From Wolbachia endosymbiont (group B) of Germaria angustata (GTDB taxonomy: Bacteria > Pseudomonadota > Alphaproteobacteria > Rickettsiales > Anaplasmataceae), in assembly GCF_964026725.1 (NCBI RefSeq), contig NZ_OZ034691.1, forward strand, positions 1,116,001 to 1,180,000: DNA of 64,000 nt. Reading direction: 5' to 3'. This document shows positions 38,160-48,114 of the stretch, in pieces (within the stretch, counting starts at the first letter, position 1; each line of letters begins with the position of its first letter). Under the pieces are notes generated by a model. That model saw only the letters and a program-made list of their open reading frames with translations, ran no database searches and was not told where the DNA came from. The position numbers and the translations under genes were made by a program.

Positions 38160-38620
38160 CGTTTATAAAAACAACATGAAAAAACATCGAAAAAAGTATG
38201 TGCCAGAAAATTAAAAAAGGTTATTGCAAAAGGAGCTACTACAAAGGGCCACACAAAAAGATGTTGAAATCGATATAGAAGAGCAAATAAATGTTACAAA
38301 ATCAATTATGTAGAAAATCAATATAAGTGATGAAGATTTTAGCATATTAGGTGCAACAATGGTAGAAGATGTATCCAATTTTAGCTGCATATTTTAATAG
38401 TAGATTTAGAGGAAAATTCTTTAAACATCAAAAAAGGCAATACTCTAAACTTCAGCACACAACTCCAGGAAATAGTACATGTCGAGCAATCTATAGCCCC
38501 TTTTGAATCTGAGAGTGTACTTGAAAATCCATAAACATTAAGTAAACTTTTTAAATAAAATAGTTTCTTTTTCAACTTACTAAATAAACTTCTCCCATCA
38601 TTGCTGTGTAACAAATCATA
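38160..38620 (+). other. Decayed sequence downstream of recombinase
   Basis: A short frame (MKKHRKKYVPEN) meets a stop, then the same frame continues for some 35 codons (ending EEQINVTKSIM) to another stop. It may be a ruined small gene. Nothing else is recognised. Confidence 0.3.
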
Positions 38621-38627
38621 TACAAAG

Positions 38628-41546
38628 CTATGGTCTACTTACAAGCAGTGCCTTCTGTTGATGAGATGCTTTTTCTATCTTTAACTCATCCATACTACAG
38701 CTTGGCAAGCTTGAATAGCATAAGGAATCTTTTTGTTCTTGCGTTTGTTTTGCCAAGGCCTTATTTCTATAAAGTAGGGGTTGAAAATGATCATGGCCTC
38801 CATTTACCATATGTAAGACACTATTGTGACTATAATCTATCTTACCTGCTTTTGATCCTGAGCTATCTATTAACTGATGCAAGAACGGATCTTGTTGCTT
38901 ATCAATAGTGTGCAATGGGTTACTTTCTGCAACATGCAATTTCACACCATACTTATCACAAAGTATTCTGCCCTCGATATCGGAACGTCCCCAAAATTCA
39001 TTCTTTCCAATGCTATTGATATATTGGTTACACGTAATTCCACGATTTACGAACTCACCTTCAACCTCATCAAAGTCATTGCCAATTTTACTTATAAACC
39101 ACTCTGGAGGATTGTCTTGCGCAAATCTCTTACACTCATTCCTTAACTGCTCTACAGTAACTTTGATTCCCTTCTGTTGTTCCAGACTTTGCCTGAATGA
39201 ATCAAAAAAACAGCTTCCATTATTGATTGCGTGCCCTAAATAGAAGTCATCAGGTATGTTTGATTTTTGCTCTTTATCACCTTGTTTTTCTGCCTTTTCA
39301 ATAATTTCTTCCTCTAAACTAAAAATCTTACTCCAGTTGTATTTACCTTCTAACCCCAATTTTTTACTTTCCTTTTCTGCTGCTTTAGCTAAGTCTGTTT
39401 TAGAAATATCCCCTTTTTCTTCATAGAACCTAGATAAAATTTTAAAGATATCTATCAGGTAAGTTTTTACGTCAAAATTCTTCTCCTTTTTTACAATATT
39501 AGACTCAATATTGCGTAAATCTTGTAATAACTTATGCCTTCTAGCAATTTCCTCCATAGAATCCCTTCTTAACTCTTCACGTTCTGTCCATTTGTTGTTA
39601 GACTCGCTTATTACTTCAGGATGCATTAATTTTCCAGACCTTTCAAAATATCCCTGTTCAATAGCATTGTAGACCCAGTAGTCACCGAGTGCGCAATCAT
39701 TGCCTAACTCTTCTTCGCGACCTTTGAATTTTTCTAATATTTCTTCTCTATTACTCACTTCTACTATAATCTTGCTTTTATCCTGTACGTCAGGATACAG
39801 TCTAACGTCTATATTTCCCAAACTGGTATAGAAAGTTAATACTATATCGCTGCCTTCTGTAAGATCTGTGTAATTCCTTATGCCATCTTGGGTTATAATT
39901 TCTACCTCACTTTTGCCAATTTTTATTATATCCCTTCTATATGATTCCTGAATTAGTTCCAGATTTCTTGTTCTATCTGTGATTCTTGCAACATCTATTA
40001 TACTATCCTCTGAGTATTCTAAGTAAGATACATTATTATCGATTTTTCCATCATATAGTTGACCGCTGGTAGCAGCCTTTGCAATTCTAAAAAATTCCTC
40101 AGCATTATTAACATACTCTAAATGAGCACTGATCATATTAGCCTTATGAGCTTTGAACTTTAATTCTATTGTATCAATGACTTTTAAACTTTCTGACCTT
40201 TTTAACTTTGCTCCTCTTGATATTAATGTACATACTATATCACTCGCAATTCCATAGCTTCCTTCTAGCTGAGCAATTTTTTCTAGTACGTGATCTGCAA
40301 AGTAATAATCTTTGTCTTTAGCAAAATTTAATCTCATTCCAGAAGCTATAATCTCATTTACAACTTCTTGTAATTCAATCATGCTTTTAGCTTTTACTAC
40401 CTTACTTAAAAACTCATCGCGTTTAGCAAGGTAATTTATTTGATAAATCTCTGATAAAAAACTATCGCATTTTTCATAATTATCTTGTTTTTTACCTATA
40501 AAATCAGCTGCTCCTGCTTTTAAGAGCAAGGCTTTTACATTAGGAAATTGACGAGATGGCGAATCAAGAAGTACTGAACTATCATCCTTAACATTTAAAA
40601 CTATCTTTAAGTCGTTGTCATTTTCATATTGATTTAAAAACTTTCTTAGATTTTCAACCTCTGGATCATAAGCATTATCCCAATCTTCATCAGAACTTGT
40701 AGCGAGAAGCATTTTACCTAGTTGCTCTCTTAATTTTTTTTGACTATTAGTTAATAAACATCCTATAATGTTGTCATTATCAATTGCAACTTGCAGTGGA
40801 GTTTTTCCATCGTTATTTTTTATGCTTAAATCAGCTCCTTTGCTTATGAGCAAATCCATAGTTTTTCTGCTTTGATCACTACACTTAGCAGCATAATAGT
40901 GTAAAGGTGTGTTACCTTTTTCATCTTGTATATTTGGATCAGCTTTTGCATCTAAGAGATACTTTAGACCTTCATACTCACTGGAATAAATAGCAGTATC
41001 ATGAAAAAGTGTTTTACCTTTATTATCCTGCATATTTAAATCAGCACCAGCTTTGAGAAGAGGATGAATGGCTTCATCGTGTGCGACAAACACATTCAAT
41101 ACTGTTGTTCCTAGATGTCCTCTTTTTAGATTAAGAACGTACTTCAGGTCTTTATTTTTCTCGTTACTTTCTAAAAACTGCTTAAGATTTGAAAATGAGT
41201 CATAATTCCCCATATTAAAATCTTTTATAATACTATTGAGTAATTTTTGATTTAACTTTTTTTGACTCTCTTCCAGTTTTAAGTTAGGTGCATGAATAAG
41301 CCACTCATCTATTAAATCCTCTAAGTATTTTTTATCATCTATCAAACTTCTATCAGCCCAAAATAAATCTCGCTTAATGAATTCATAATAACTATCTACT
41401 GGTAATTCAGTTGCTTCTGTTTTTGGGCTACCTATTTCTGAACACTCTTGTCCAGCACTTAGGTCACACTTCAGTTTTTGCTCATCAGTGTGTTTGCTTT
41501 GTTCACTGATAGGTTCTGCAATATATTTTACTGGCCCTGTACCCAT
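38628..41546 (-). CDS. Ankyrin-repeat protein with C-terminal OTU cysteine protease
   Basis: 972 residues. Ankyrin repeats lie at about 140-265 (KGNTPLHYYAAKCSD, DGKTPLQVAIDND), and a long helical middle is unrecognised. An OTU deubiquitinase-like domain lies at about 765-925, with catalytic Cys779 in INNGSCFFDSF and likely His920 in GGHDHFQPL. The usual DGNC is replaced by NGSC. It should cut ubiquitin chains in the host. It has a strong promoter of its own and lies between the recombinase and the right cif locus, on the strand opposite to both. The start Met is 30 nt after the predicted transcription start. Confidence 0.8.
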   Translation of the reverse strand: MGTGPVKYIAEPISEQSKHTDEQKLKCDLSAGQECSEIGSPKTEATELPVDSYYEFIKRDLFWADRSLIDDKKYLEDLIDEWLIHAPNLKLEESQKKLNQKLLNSIIKDFNMGNYDSFSNLKQFLESNEKNKDLKYVLNLKRGHLGTTVLNVFVAHDEAIHPLLKAGADLNMQDNKGKTLFHDTAIYSSEYEGLKYLLDAKADPNIQDEKGNTPLHYYAAKCSDQSRKTMDLLISKGADLSIKNNDGKTPLQVAIDNDNIIGCLLTNSQKKLREQLGKMLLATSSDEDWDNAYDPEVENLRKFLNQYENDNDLKIVLNVKDDSSVLLDSPSRQFPNVKALLLKAGAADFIGKKQDNYEKCDSFLSEIYQINYLAKRDEFLSKVVKAKSMIELQEVVNEIIASGMRLNFAKDKDYYFADHVLEKIAQLEGSYGIASDIVCTLISRGAKLKRSESLKVIDTIELKFKAHKANMISAHLEYVNNAEEFFRIAKAATSGQLYDGKIDNNVSYLEYSEDSIIDVARITDRTRNLELIQESYRRDIIKIGKSEVEIITQDGIRNYTDLTEGSDIVLTFYTSLGNIDVRLYPDVQDKSKIIVEVSNREEILEKFKGREEELGNDCALGDYWVYNAIEQGYFERSGKLMHPEVISESNNKWTEREELRRDSMEEIARRHKLLQDLRNIESNIVKKEKNFDVKTYLIDIFKILSRFYEEKGDISKTDLAKAAEKESKKLGLEGKYNWSKIFSLEEEIIEKAEKQGDKEQKSNIPDDFYLGHAINNGSCFFDSFRQSLEQQKGIKVTVEQLRNECKRFAQDNPPEWFISKIGNDFDEVEGEFVNRGITCNQYINSIGKNEFWGRSDIEGRILCDKYGVKLHVAESNPLHTIDKQQDPFLHQLIDSSGSKAGKIDYSHNSVLHMVNGGHDHFQPLLYRNKALAKQTQEQKDSLCYSSLPSCSMDELKIEKASHQQKALLVSRP

Positions 41547-41575
41547 ATTACCTGCTAGCTCTAGATATAGGATAT

Positions 41576-41603
41576 ATTATATAGAATGTGTAGTATGTGT
41601 CAA
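41576..41603 (-). promoter_or_regulatory. Consensus sigma-70 promoter of the OTU-ankyrin gene
   Basis: On the minus strand TTGACA (41603-41598) is followed after 16 bases by TATAAT (41581-41576). Both hexamers are perfect. The gene's ATG is about 30 nt downstream of the -10. Confidence 0.7.
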
Positions 41604-42032
41604 GCTAATTCAACATAATCTTTTTACTACTCATATTTTTGTTAAGTTTTTATGGTGAGTACTGCTAGGTTAAAAGTTGTTTATTACTGGAAGTTTTAGC
41701 CAATTTTACTATAGATCAACAAAACTGAGAACACCAGCTATATTTAATATATAGGAATATGATGCTTTAAAGGAGTACGGAAACTGCTGAAGTTTTTTTA
41801 CAACAAACTTGTAAGGAGCAACTTCAGCAAAATGAATAAACACATGCCAATATTAGTAGAGAACTATTTACAGGTCAACTAACTTTTTCAAAACATATTT
41901 TAGTGAAAGTACCATGCTAGTTAGTGTTATAAAAAATTCAATTGTTTACTCCTTCAAAAAAGGGCGTATCTTTGTGAGAACAAGCAGCTTAAAAATAAGG
42001 TTATAAAAATAGAAGTTTGAAATCTTTGCAAT
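41604..42032. other. Spacer between the OTU-ankyrin gene and the right cif arm
   Basis: No gene is seen. The last 70-80 bases are diverged homologues of 4944-5015 in reverse complement. Confidence 0.5.
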
Positions 42033-42458
42033 AAAATTAGGCAAACCAGTTCGTACGTAGATTTAGCGAAAGTGATCCAATATAGCTGGTTTTAGCTTAC
42101 AGTGAAATTACCATATAAATAAAGTTCGTACGGTACACATGGTAGACCAACACATCCCAAAACAAAAAGCTCTCACCGCCCTTGGTTTTGAGTGCTGAAA
42201 ACGGTTATCTTACCTGAGATCTTAATAATATGTTTTGCTAAATTAATATTGATTTACTTGCGGAAGAATAATGAAGACAAGCTCATGATGAAACAAAATT
42301 CAAAATAAATAAAATGTCATGTATTGAGTCTATTAAGGGTCTTTTGCCTAAAACTACTTTGGGTTAGAAAATTTTTCTATACATAATGGTAATTGACAAA
42401 GTTTTAAAGGTAGAGCAACATGTCTAAAATATATTAAATCTTGTTAGGGGGGGTAAGT

Positions 42459-43694
42459 ATGGGTTACGAAAATGTACAAAAGGTATTACTAACTTCCATT
42501 AAAGAGGATGATCCTCATAAAGGGCTTAAAGAGTTAGAGATTAAAAGATGGTGTATTGCATATCAGACATTGCTGAATAAATGGGATAGCACAATAATAC
42601 CATCCCTTTTTAAGAAAGTTTTAGAAGATGAAACTTGTTGGAAGATAGAAGATGCTTCAGGACAAATTAGACTCAATAGGTATACTTTCGGGGAAAAATT
42701 GTTAGCCTTGAAAACTTTAGATGGGCAAAGAAGTCTTATTAGACCCTTTGATCGCTACAGGATTGCATGCTGGTGTTGTTTTGAAGACGAGATAAGAGCT
42801 ATTTTTGAAGAATTTAAATTAACGTTAGGTAATAAGACAGTAGAGAGTTTAGTTAAGGGATGTAATAACGGGGCTTTAATGATCTACTGGTCACATGCTA
42901 TAAATAACCAGGAACATCAGTTGAAGTTAAATAATGAGCATCCATACGTTTATGCTTTTAAATCTGCGATGCTAGAAAAGTATGTTGAAGCTTTGGAATT
43001 CTTCTGGGATAAGTTACAATCAATTGATTCTGTGTCTTCGAAAAGGAAAGAAGATTTGTTGATGGAAGTGGCATATAATAAAGGACGTTTTTCTGCTGAC
43101 GATGTTGGAATGGTTGATTTTTGTCTACGTAACCTTCATGAAGATAAGTATCATGAGTTATTGAAAAGGGATTTTAAGCAAAATAAGTATCATTATACGT
43201 TAAGCACGCTAACAGCAGGTTATTTCTTTGAAAGTGCCAAAAAGCTATTTGAACATTTAAAGTCAGAAGATTTATCTCTTGAAGGTTATAGTACATCAAT
43301 GTTTGGAGCATTGGACTCACTTGTTTCTGTACCAGATGATAGTTTTATTAAATCTGGTAGTGACATGCTCACCTCCATGTGGAATCGTTCTGGCTTTGAA
43401 ACTCATAAGCAACACTTTTTAGATAAGTTGGGTATAGGATATGCATCTAGGAATAGAATTGCTTGTCTGATCAAAAAGAATGCGGATATTAAGGTATTGC
43501 CGGAAATTATAAAATCTCTTAATCAAGAGCAAATGCAATCTATTATGGAAGAAGATAAATCAATACATGAGATATTCACTAGAATTAGAAACAGGCAATT
43601 AGATAGCGGAGCAGGTGATAGTCAGTTACCAAGTGCATCATTAGATGTAGAATCTGTAAAACAGGAAGTTACTGATATTAGAAGCAAAGTGTAG
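42459..43694 (+). CDS. cifA: CifA-like cytoplasmic incompatibility factor (right copy)
   Basis: Same protein as the left copy (411 residues from the ATG; a TTG 18 nt upstream is an alternative). It is the first gene of the right cif operon and precedes the long cifB. The upstream 400 nt are also shared between copies and contain two AGTTCGTACG repeats and a TTGACA at 42393 with only a weak -10. Expression of the two copies therefore probably starts from the same signals. Confidence 0.85.
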   Translation: MGYENVQKVLLTSIKEDDPHKGLKELEIKRWCIAYQTLLNKWDSTIIPSLFKKVLEDETCWKIEDASGQIRLNRYTFGEKLLALKTLDGQRSLIRPFDRYRIACWCCFEDEIRAIFEEFKLTLGNKTVESLVKGCNNGALMIYWSHAINNQEHQLKLNNEHPYVYAFKSAMLEKYVEALEFFWDKLQSIDSVSSKRKEDLLMEVAYNKGRFSADDVGMVDFCLRNLHEDKYHELLKRDFKQNKYHYTLSTLTAGYFFESAKKLFEHLKSEDLSLEGYSTSMFGALDSLVSVPDDSFIKSGSDMLTSMWNRSGFETHKQHFLDKLGIGYASRNRIACLIKKNADIKVLPEIIKSLNQEQMQSIMEEDKSIHEIFTRIRNRQLDSGAGDSQLPSASLDVESVKQEVTDIRSKV

Positions 43695-43807
43695 AGTTTC
43701 TCTTTTTGAAAATTCAGTTACTTAGACTTAAACGAAAGCATACAAAGAATTTTAGTGAGAGTAAAGATTGTAAAAGGTTAAAATAAGGTTAAAATCAGGA
43801 GGTAGTT

Positions 43808-45451
43808 ATGGTTGATAACAATCAACAACAAGAGAAATCACAAGATTTTGAACTAATAGAGTTACTTTTTGGGAAAGTAGACCCTTCAACCTCTGCAGAT
43901 CTACTGGATAAGTCCTTTGAAGCAAGATTTCAATCATTGGTTGATCAAATACAATCTTATTTGCACTCTAGTGAAAAGGCTGGTTTTTTTCCTCATCGAT
44001 TTCTAGGTTGGTTTTCCAGTGTGTTAGATACTAAGCTTAACGATAAGCTAGGTATAAAAAAGTTACATTTTCATTTTGAAGGAGCAAGAACTTTAAAAGT
44101 TGTAGCAGAAACAGAATCCAAAACACATGTTTTTATTTTCACTGAAGATATAGAAGCTCAACATTCTAACTCCCCACAAACACGCACTAGGAATTTTGAA
44201 TTCACCACAGGTGAGTGGAAGAATGTGATGGGTAGAGATTACACTCCATTAGACGAACGTAAGCTTCAAATTGATGTGATAAAAATTTTGAAAGATAAGT
44301 ATGAGTTAGTAAAAAGCAGACCAAAGTCAGACAAGGATGTTAAGTCGAAGAAGTTACATTTATATCTGAAGAATAACGTATTGGAGTATAAAGCTAAGGA
44401 TATATATGGAAATATTCAAACAATGCAAATTGATTCTGGTGAGTTAAAGGGTAATGATGCGTTTAAAAATAAATTTTTTGATGAAATCAAGCAGTTTCTA
44501 GGTAAATCAGGTAAGGATCTTAGTGATGATGTTAGAAAAGAGTTATCAAGACTTACGTCAGTAAAGGGATATACCTTAAAGAGTGATGGAGAAGATGAAA
44601 AAATAAACATTAAGGTAGAAAGTAAAAAGAAGATTATAGATCAACCTATTGAGCCTACAGTAAAGTTTCAAGAAGTGACAAAAAAGCTGGGTAAATCTAT
44701 TTACCTAGAGGATTATATAGAAAAGCTTGTCAGTTCAGATACACGTCAAGCTAAGGAAAATCTCGAAGACATTCTAAATTATATTAAAAAAATTCACACC
44801 AATTTAGACTTGCAAGCTAATGTTTATGGCATTAAAGCTCGTGAAGCTGGTCAACATGGTTTTGTAGCAGGAATGTTTGATAACTTTCGATATCGTGATA
44901 ATACCAAACTCTATCTGGAACAATTTGCTGGAGGAGGTTATGCTGATATTGTTTTGCTTGTTCGTGGACCTGATCGTGCTATTGATTCAGTTCCAATTCT
45001 TATTGAACTCAAGGCTGGAACTGAAGGACAAGTTGATCCAAGTGATGCGCTGGAGCAAGCTAAAGGTTACATTGAAGGTTTTAGACCAAATAAGATGAGG
45101 ATCTTAACCAATGCGGAGAATGCTATTGCTGTTGGGTTAAATTTAGATCTCAAAGAACCATTTAAAACTGAAGTAAAACCTATTAAACAACCACCAGCTC
45201 CTTTGATGGAGGAATTTATCGAACTAGTTGGCGAGTGGGATAATCAATCAATTTCTGAGGAAGTTTTTAAGCGAAAGGTAAAAGATTTGTTATCAAGCGA
45301 ATACCATACTTTTCCAGCGAATAAAGAAACAAAAGATCATTACTATTTCAGTAGAGATATATTAGGTCAATCAATTTTAATTAACGAGATTGGTCAAGAT
45401 CAGGATAACGTAAAAAAAAATATATATACTCATATGATGAGTACCCGCTGA
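43808..45451 (+). CDS. cifB: CifB-like N-terminal part, first PD-(D/E)XK nuclease domain (right copy)
   Basis: Same 547 residues as the left copy, including the intact D...E-x-K nuclease pattern at about 375-405. The AGGAGGT ribosome site at 43797-43803 lies just after a doubled AGGTTAAAAT. The frame ends after the A9 tract at 45412-45420. One more A would link it as VKKKYIYSYDEYP to the 872-residue frame, matching how CidB proteins continue (KYIF...). I treat it as the start of one long interrupted cifB. Confidence 0.8.
   Translation: MVDNNQQQEKSQDFELIELLFGKVDPSTSADLLDKSFEARFQSLVDQIQSYLHSSEKAGFFPHRFLGWFSSVLDTKLNDKLGIKKLHFHFEGARTLKVVAETESKTHVFIFTEDIEAQHSNSPQTRTRNFEFTTGEWKNVMGRDYTPLDERKLQIDVIKILKDKYELVKSRPKSDKDVKSKKLHLYLKNNVLEYKAKDIYGNIQTMQIDSGELKGNDAFKNKFFDEIKQFLGKSGKDLSDDVRKELSRLTSVKGYTLKSDGEDEKINIKVESKKKIIDQPIEPTVKFQEVTKKLGKSIYLEDYIEKLVSSDTRQAKENLEDILNYIKKIHTNLDLQANVYGIKAREAGQHGFVAGMFDNFRYRDNTKLYLEQFAGGGYADIVLLVRGPDRAIDSVPILIELKAGTEGQVDPSDALEQAKGYIEGFRPNKMRILTNAENAIAVGLNLDLKEPFKTEVKPIKQPPAPLMEEFIELVGEWDNQSISEEVFKRKVKDLLSSEYHTFPANKETKDHYYFSRDILGQSILINEIGQDQDNVKKNIYTHMMSTR
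45412..45420 (+). other. Homopolymer A9 frameshift site in cifB (right copy)
   Basis: Nine As just before the end of the first frame. Ten (or seven) As would keep the reading frame open into the next segment. It is the same as the left copy. Confidence 0.75.
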
Positions 45452-45495
45452 ACTGGCCTCAGGGAACAGAATACACTTTATCTAAAAGCCCAGTT

Positions 45496-48114
45496 ATGAC
45501 ATTAATACTTGTTCAAGGTAATGAAGGACAAGAAAAAACAGCATTCATTTTTCATATACGAGAGTCCAATACAAAGGAATTCTATGCTGATAAAAAAATT
45601 CCAGTACTGAACATACCTGAAATAGGAAAAGTAGGAAATGCCGTAGAAATTAAAATGAGTCTAAAAAAATATGAAACAGGATTATCTTTTGAAGACCTTT
45701 TTAAAATAGAACAGATAAGTAAATATAAACCAAGTGGTGCCGATCAACAATTTACAGGTAGTTTTCTTAAGATACCTAATTCTGATGAATTAAAGGCAAA
45801 ATTTAATCAAGCAATTACTTCTCAATATGCTACTTCTTCTGAAGGTACAGACTTATTGCTAGGTTATAAAAGTCTACTTACTGAGATAGCAGATGCGATT
45901 TACCCTGTTAAAGGTTTGATTACAAATGAAGCAAGATTACAAGCTGTGCTTAATGGCTTCCTTAGTAGTTATAGTGATTTGAAGCTAAAAGAGACTTCTA
46001 CAAACCAAGAAGATTCTGCAAAAATTATAATTATACCTGAATTTCAAGTAGGAACAGGTGGTCATGTAGATATGGTAATACAAGGTATTGGTCCTTCACC
46101 TCAGGGTACTAAAGAATACACTCCTATAGCGCTGGAATTTAAGCTTATAGATAAAAATTTAAATCAAGATCAGCTGAAACAGGAAGTTGATAAATTAACA
46201 AAAGAACAAAATATTAGATATGCTAAAGGGGCAGCACTGAAAGCAATCACAGATAGTGATAAAATGTTTTTCATGGGTGTAGTTGTTAATATAGGGGCTA
46301 AAGATAAAAATTCTTTAATATTAACAAGTGATGAGTTTATTCCTGCTATAGTAGTTCATAGTTCTATTGATATAGCTAAGAAAAAACATTTAGAAGGAAT
46401 ACAAGAGATAACTCAGAGACTTAAAAATATTGGTATACAAGAAGAGAATTTACGTACATTAGAATCTGCAACAGCAGAAAAAGATTATCATTATTGGCTG
46501 CAACAACATGATATAGCTGATATTGCAAGAATAGAATACGGTTATGGAGCTGATACATTATTTGAAGTAGTGGGATCATCAGAACACATAGTTAATCAAT
46601 TGCAACAGTTTCAAGATAGCGTAACAACAAGAGGTGAAAGAAGGCCATTAACTTTAATTGTTAATTTAGATAATAATCACTGGGTTACGTTGGTCGTTGC
46701 CTATCAAAATGGGCAGTATAATGGATACTATGTAGACTCGTTGGGTAATAGTGTTCCAGATAATATTCGTCAAGTTTTACAACAGGCTCAAATTAACGTT
46801 CATGATGTTCCTGTTACTCAACAAAGAGATGGTTATAATTGTGGCTTATGGGCGTTAGAAAACGCTAGAGGTATTAATGCTGTGTTGCAAGGAAGTAGAA
46901 GTAATATTCCTGATGAAATACGTAACCGTTTGCAAGTTCAAGGAAGAGATGAAGCTTATTTTATACGCACGAGAGAAAATGTTTCAGACAAATTAAGTAT
47001 AGATCCACAACGTATAGCTAATCTAGAGGCTGTACTTGCTGAAACACAAGCACCTAGAAAGAAATTTGACCTAAATAATTGTGTAAAACAAGGTAGTAGA
47101 AAAAGAAGAAGTATTAATCCTTGTTTATTTTCATTGGATGATGTAAAAAAGTTTATTAAGGGAAGGGTAGATGAAAATAATATAGATAAGATTATAGTTG
47201 ATAGTGAAAAGTTCCTAACTTATGTTAAAAGTAGTCAAAATGAAGGGAAAAATGCTCAGCTAATAGAGTTCGTTGGAGATAAAAATATCGAAGGTAATCA
47301 TAAGTACTTATTTGATAAGGTAGTTGAAGATCAAGGGTACGGACGTTATATTGAAAATGAACGTATTAAGAATTTGCACGGTGACATTTCACAGCAAACT
47401 GGTAGTACAACAAAAAGCTCAAAGTTGAAAAGCAGGTTAATGAACGCTGCAGGTGGAATACAATTAATAAGAGGAATTCATGGAGCTATTGTATCTTGTA
47501 AAGATGGAACAGCAATAGATTGTGGATTAAATTTAGGTGGGATAGGATGGTCTTTTGCATCTCAACCAATTGAGAATGTAATGGTTAAAATTACTCCAAA
47601 AGTTGTAGCATCAGCTGAAAAGGTTGCAGGAAAAATTGTATCAGGCACTCTGGGTAAACAGACAAAATTTGCTATTCGGATTGCAGGTGTAAAGTTTGGA
47701 AGTACAATAGCAAAAGGTACGGCAGGAGCTATAGCTGGTGTTTTTGATATTGTTGATATAGGTATGTCAGCAAGTAATCTTGTTGATTGTAAAAAAAGAG
47801 AGGATAGTGATAATCCATGTGGAGAAAAGGAAATAAGAGATAATATAGCATCTATATCTTTTTCTGGTGTGTCATTTGTTTCTGGTGTTGCTCTTACAGC
47901 AGCAAGTATGCCGGTAGTTGGTATTGCAGTTGGGTTTGGGCTCATGGTAGGTTATGGAATTTATAGTGGTGTTAGCAATATCGTGGAGTACGAGAAAAAG
48001 TATGATACAACCCATGATGAAAATGGCGTATTTTTTGGCATACATTTGTTTTTCAACCTGTACCACAAGATGTACAACATCTTGCAGCAAGAAAGGAAAT
48101 GGTTAATAGTCTAG
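45496..48114 (+). CDS. cifB: CifB-like middle part: second nuclease domain, Ulp1 protease, pore-like region
   Basis: 872 residues. A second PD-(D/E)XK domain (about 190-265) has GGHVDMVIQG and IALEFKL. An Ulp1-type cysteine protease (about 325-465) has His395 (NNHWVTL), Asp414 (YYVDSLG) and Cys449 (DGYNCGLW), so the triad is complete; this is the deubiquitinase of CidB-type toxins. An RKRR site is at 535-538. Glycine/alanine-rich hydrophobic helices at about 650-840 resemble the pore or translocation part of TcdA/TcdB-like toxins. The Met at 45496 is probably internal, since the frame joins the preceding one if one A is added. The frame ends after a T6 tract, where the next frame takes over. 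Confidence 0.8.
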   Translation: MTLILVQGNEGQEKTAFIFHIRESNTKEFYADKKIPVLNIPEIGKVGNAVEIKMSLKKYETGLSFEDLFKIEQISKYKPSGADQQFTGSFLKIPNSDELKAKFNQAITSQYATSSEGTDLLLGYKSLLTEIADAIYPVKGLITNEARLQAVLNGFLSSYSDLKLKETSTNQEDSAKIIIIPEFQVGTGGHVDMVIQGIGPSPQGTKEYTPIALEFKLIDKNLNQDQLKQEVDKLTKEQNIRYAKGAALKAITDSDKMFFMGVVVNIGAKDKNSLILTSDEFIPAIVVHSSIDIAKKKHLEGIQEITQRLKNIGIQEENLRTLESATAEKDYHYWLQQHDIADIARIEYGYGADTLFEVVGSSEHIVNQLQQFQDSVTTRGERRPLTLIVNLDNNHWVTLVVAYQNGQYNGYYVDSLGNSVPDNIRQVLQQAQINVHDVPVTQQRDGYNCGLWALENARGINAVLQGSRSNIPDEIRNRLQVQGRDEAYFIRTRENVSDKLSIDPQRIANLEAVLAETQAPRKKFDLNNCVKQGSRKRRSINPCLFSLDDVKKFIKGRVDENNIDKIIVDSEKFLTYVKSSQNEGKNAQLIEFVGDKNIEGNHKYLFDKVVEDQGYGRYIENERIKNLHGDISQQTGSTTKSSKLKSRLMNAAGGIQLIRGIHGAIVSCKDGTAIDCGLNLGGIGWSFASQPIENVMVKITPKVVASAEKVAGKIVSGTLGKQTKFAIRIAGVKFGSTIAKGTAGAIAGVFDIVDIGMSASNLVDCKKREDSDNPCGEKEIRDNIASISFSGVSFVSGVALTAASMPVVGIAVGFGLMVGYGIYSGVSNIVEYEKKYDTTHDENGVFFGIHLFFNLYHKMYNILQQERKWLIV
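48031..48036 (+). other. Second frameshift site (T6) in right cifB
   Basis: Six Ts. A seventh would let the 872-residue frame pass into the 3,156-residue frame as GVFFWHTFVFQPVPQDVQHL without a stop. The two frames overlap here (48021-48112), and the start Met at 48099 lies well inside the overlap. Confidence 0.65.

Larger units (their letters stand above)
42033..46368. repeat. Right arm of 4,336-bp inverted duplication carrying cifA and 5' cifB
   Basis: Reverse complement of 608-4943. It holds the upstream region, cifA, cifB nuclease 1 and cifB nuclease 2, and stops inside cifB just before the Ulp1 domain. See the left arm for how the match was established. Confidence 0.92.

Noticed and set aside
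42393..42420. Promoter for cifA built on TTGACA at 42393
   Set aside because: The -35 is perfect but the hexamer at 17 nt spacing (CAACAT) is poor, and the TAAAAT further on is 26 nt away; not strong enough to list.
608..46368. The inverted duplication as a pure assembly artefact
   Set aside because: It cannot be excluded without reads, but the diverged homology beyond both arms and the different cifB ends argue for two real loci.
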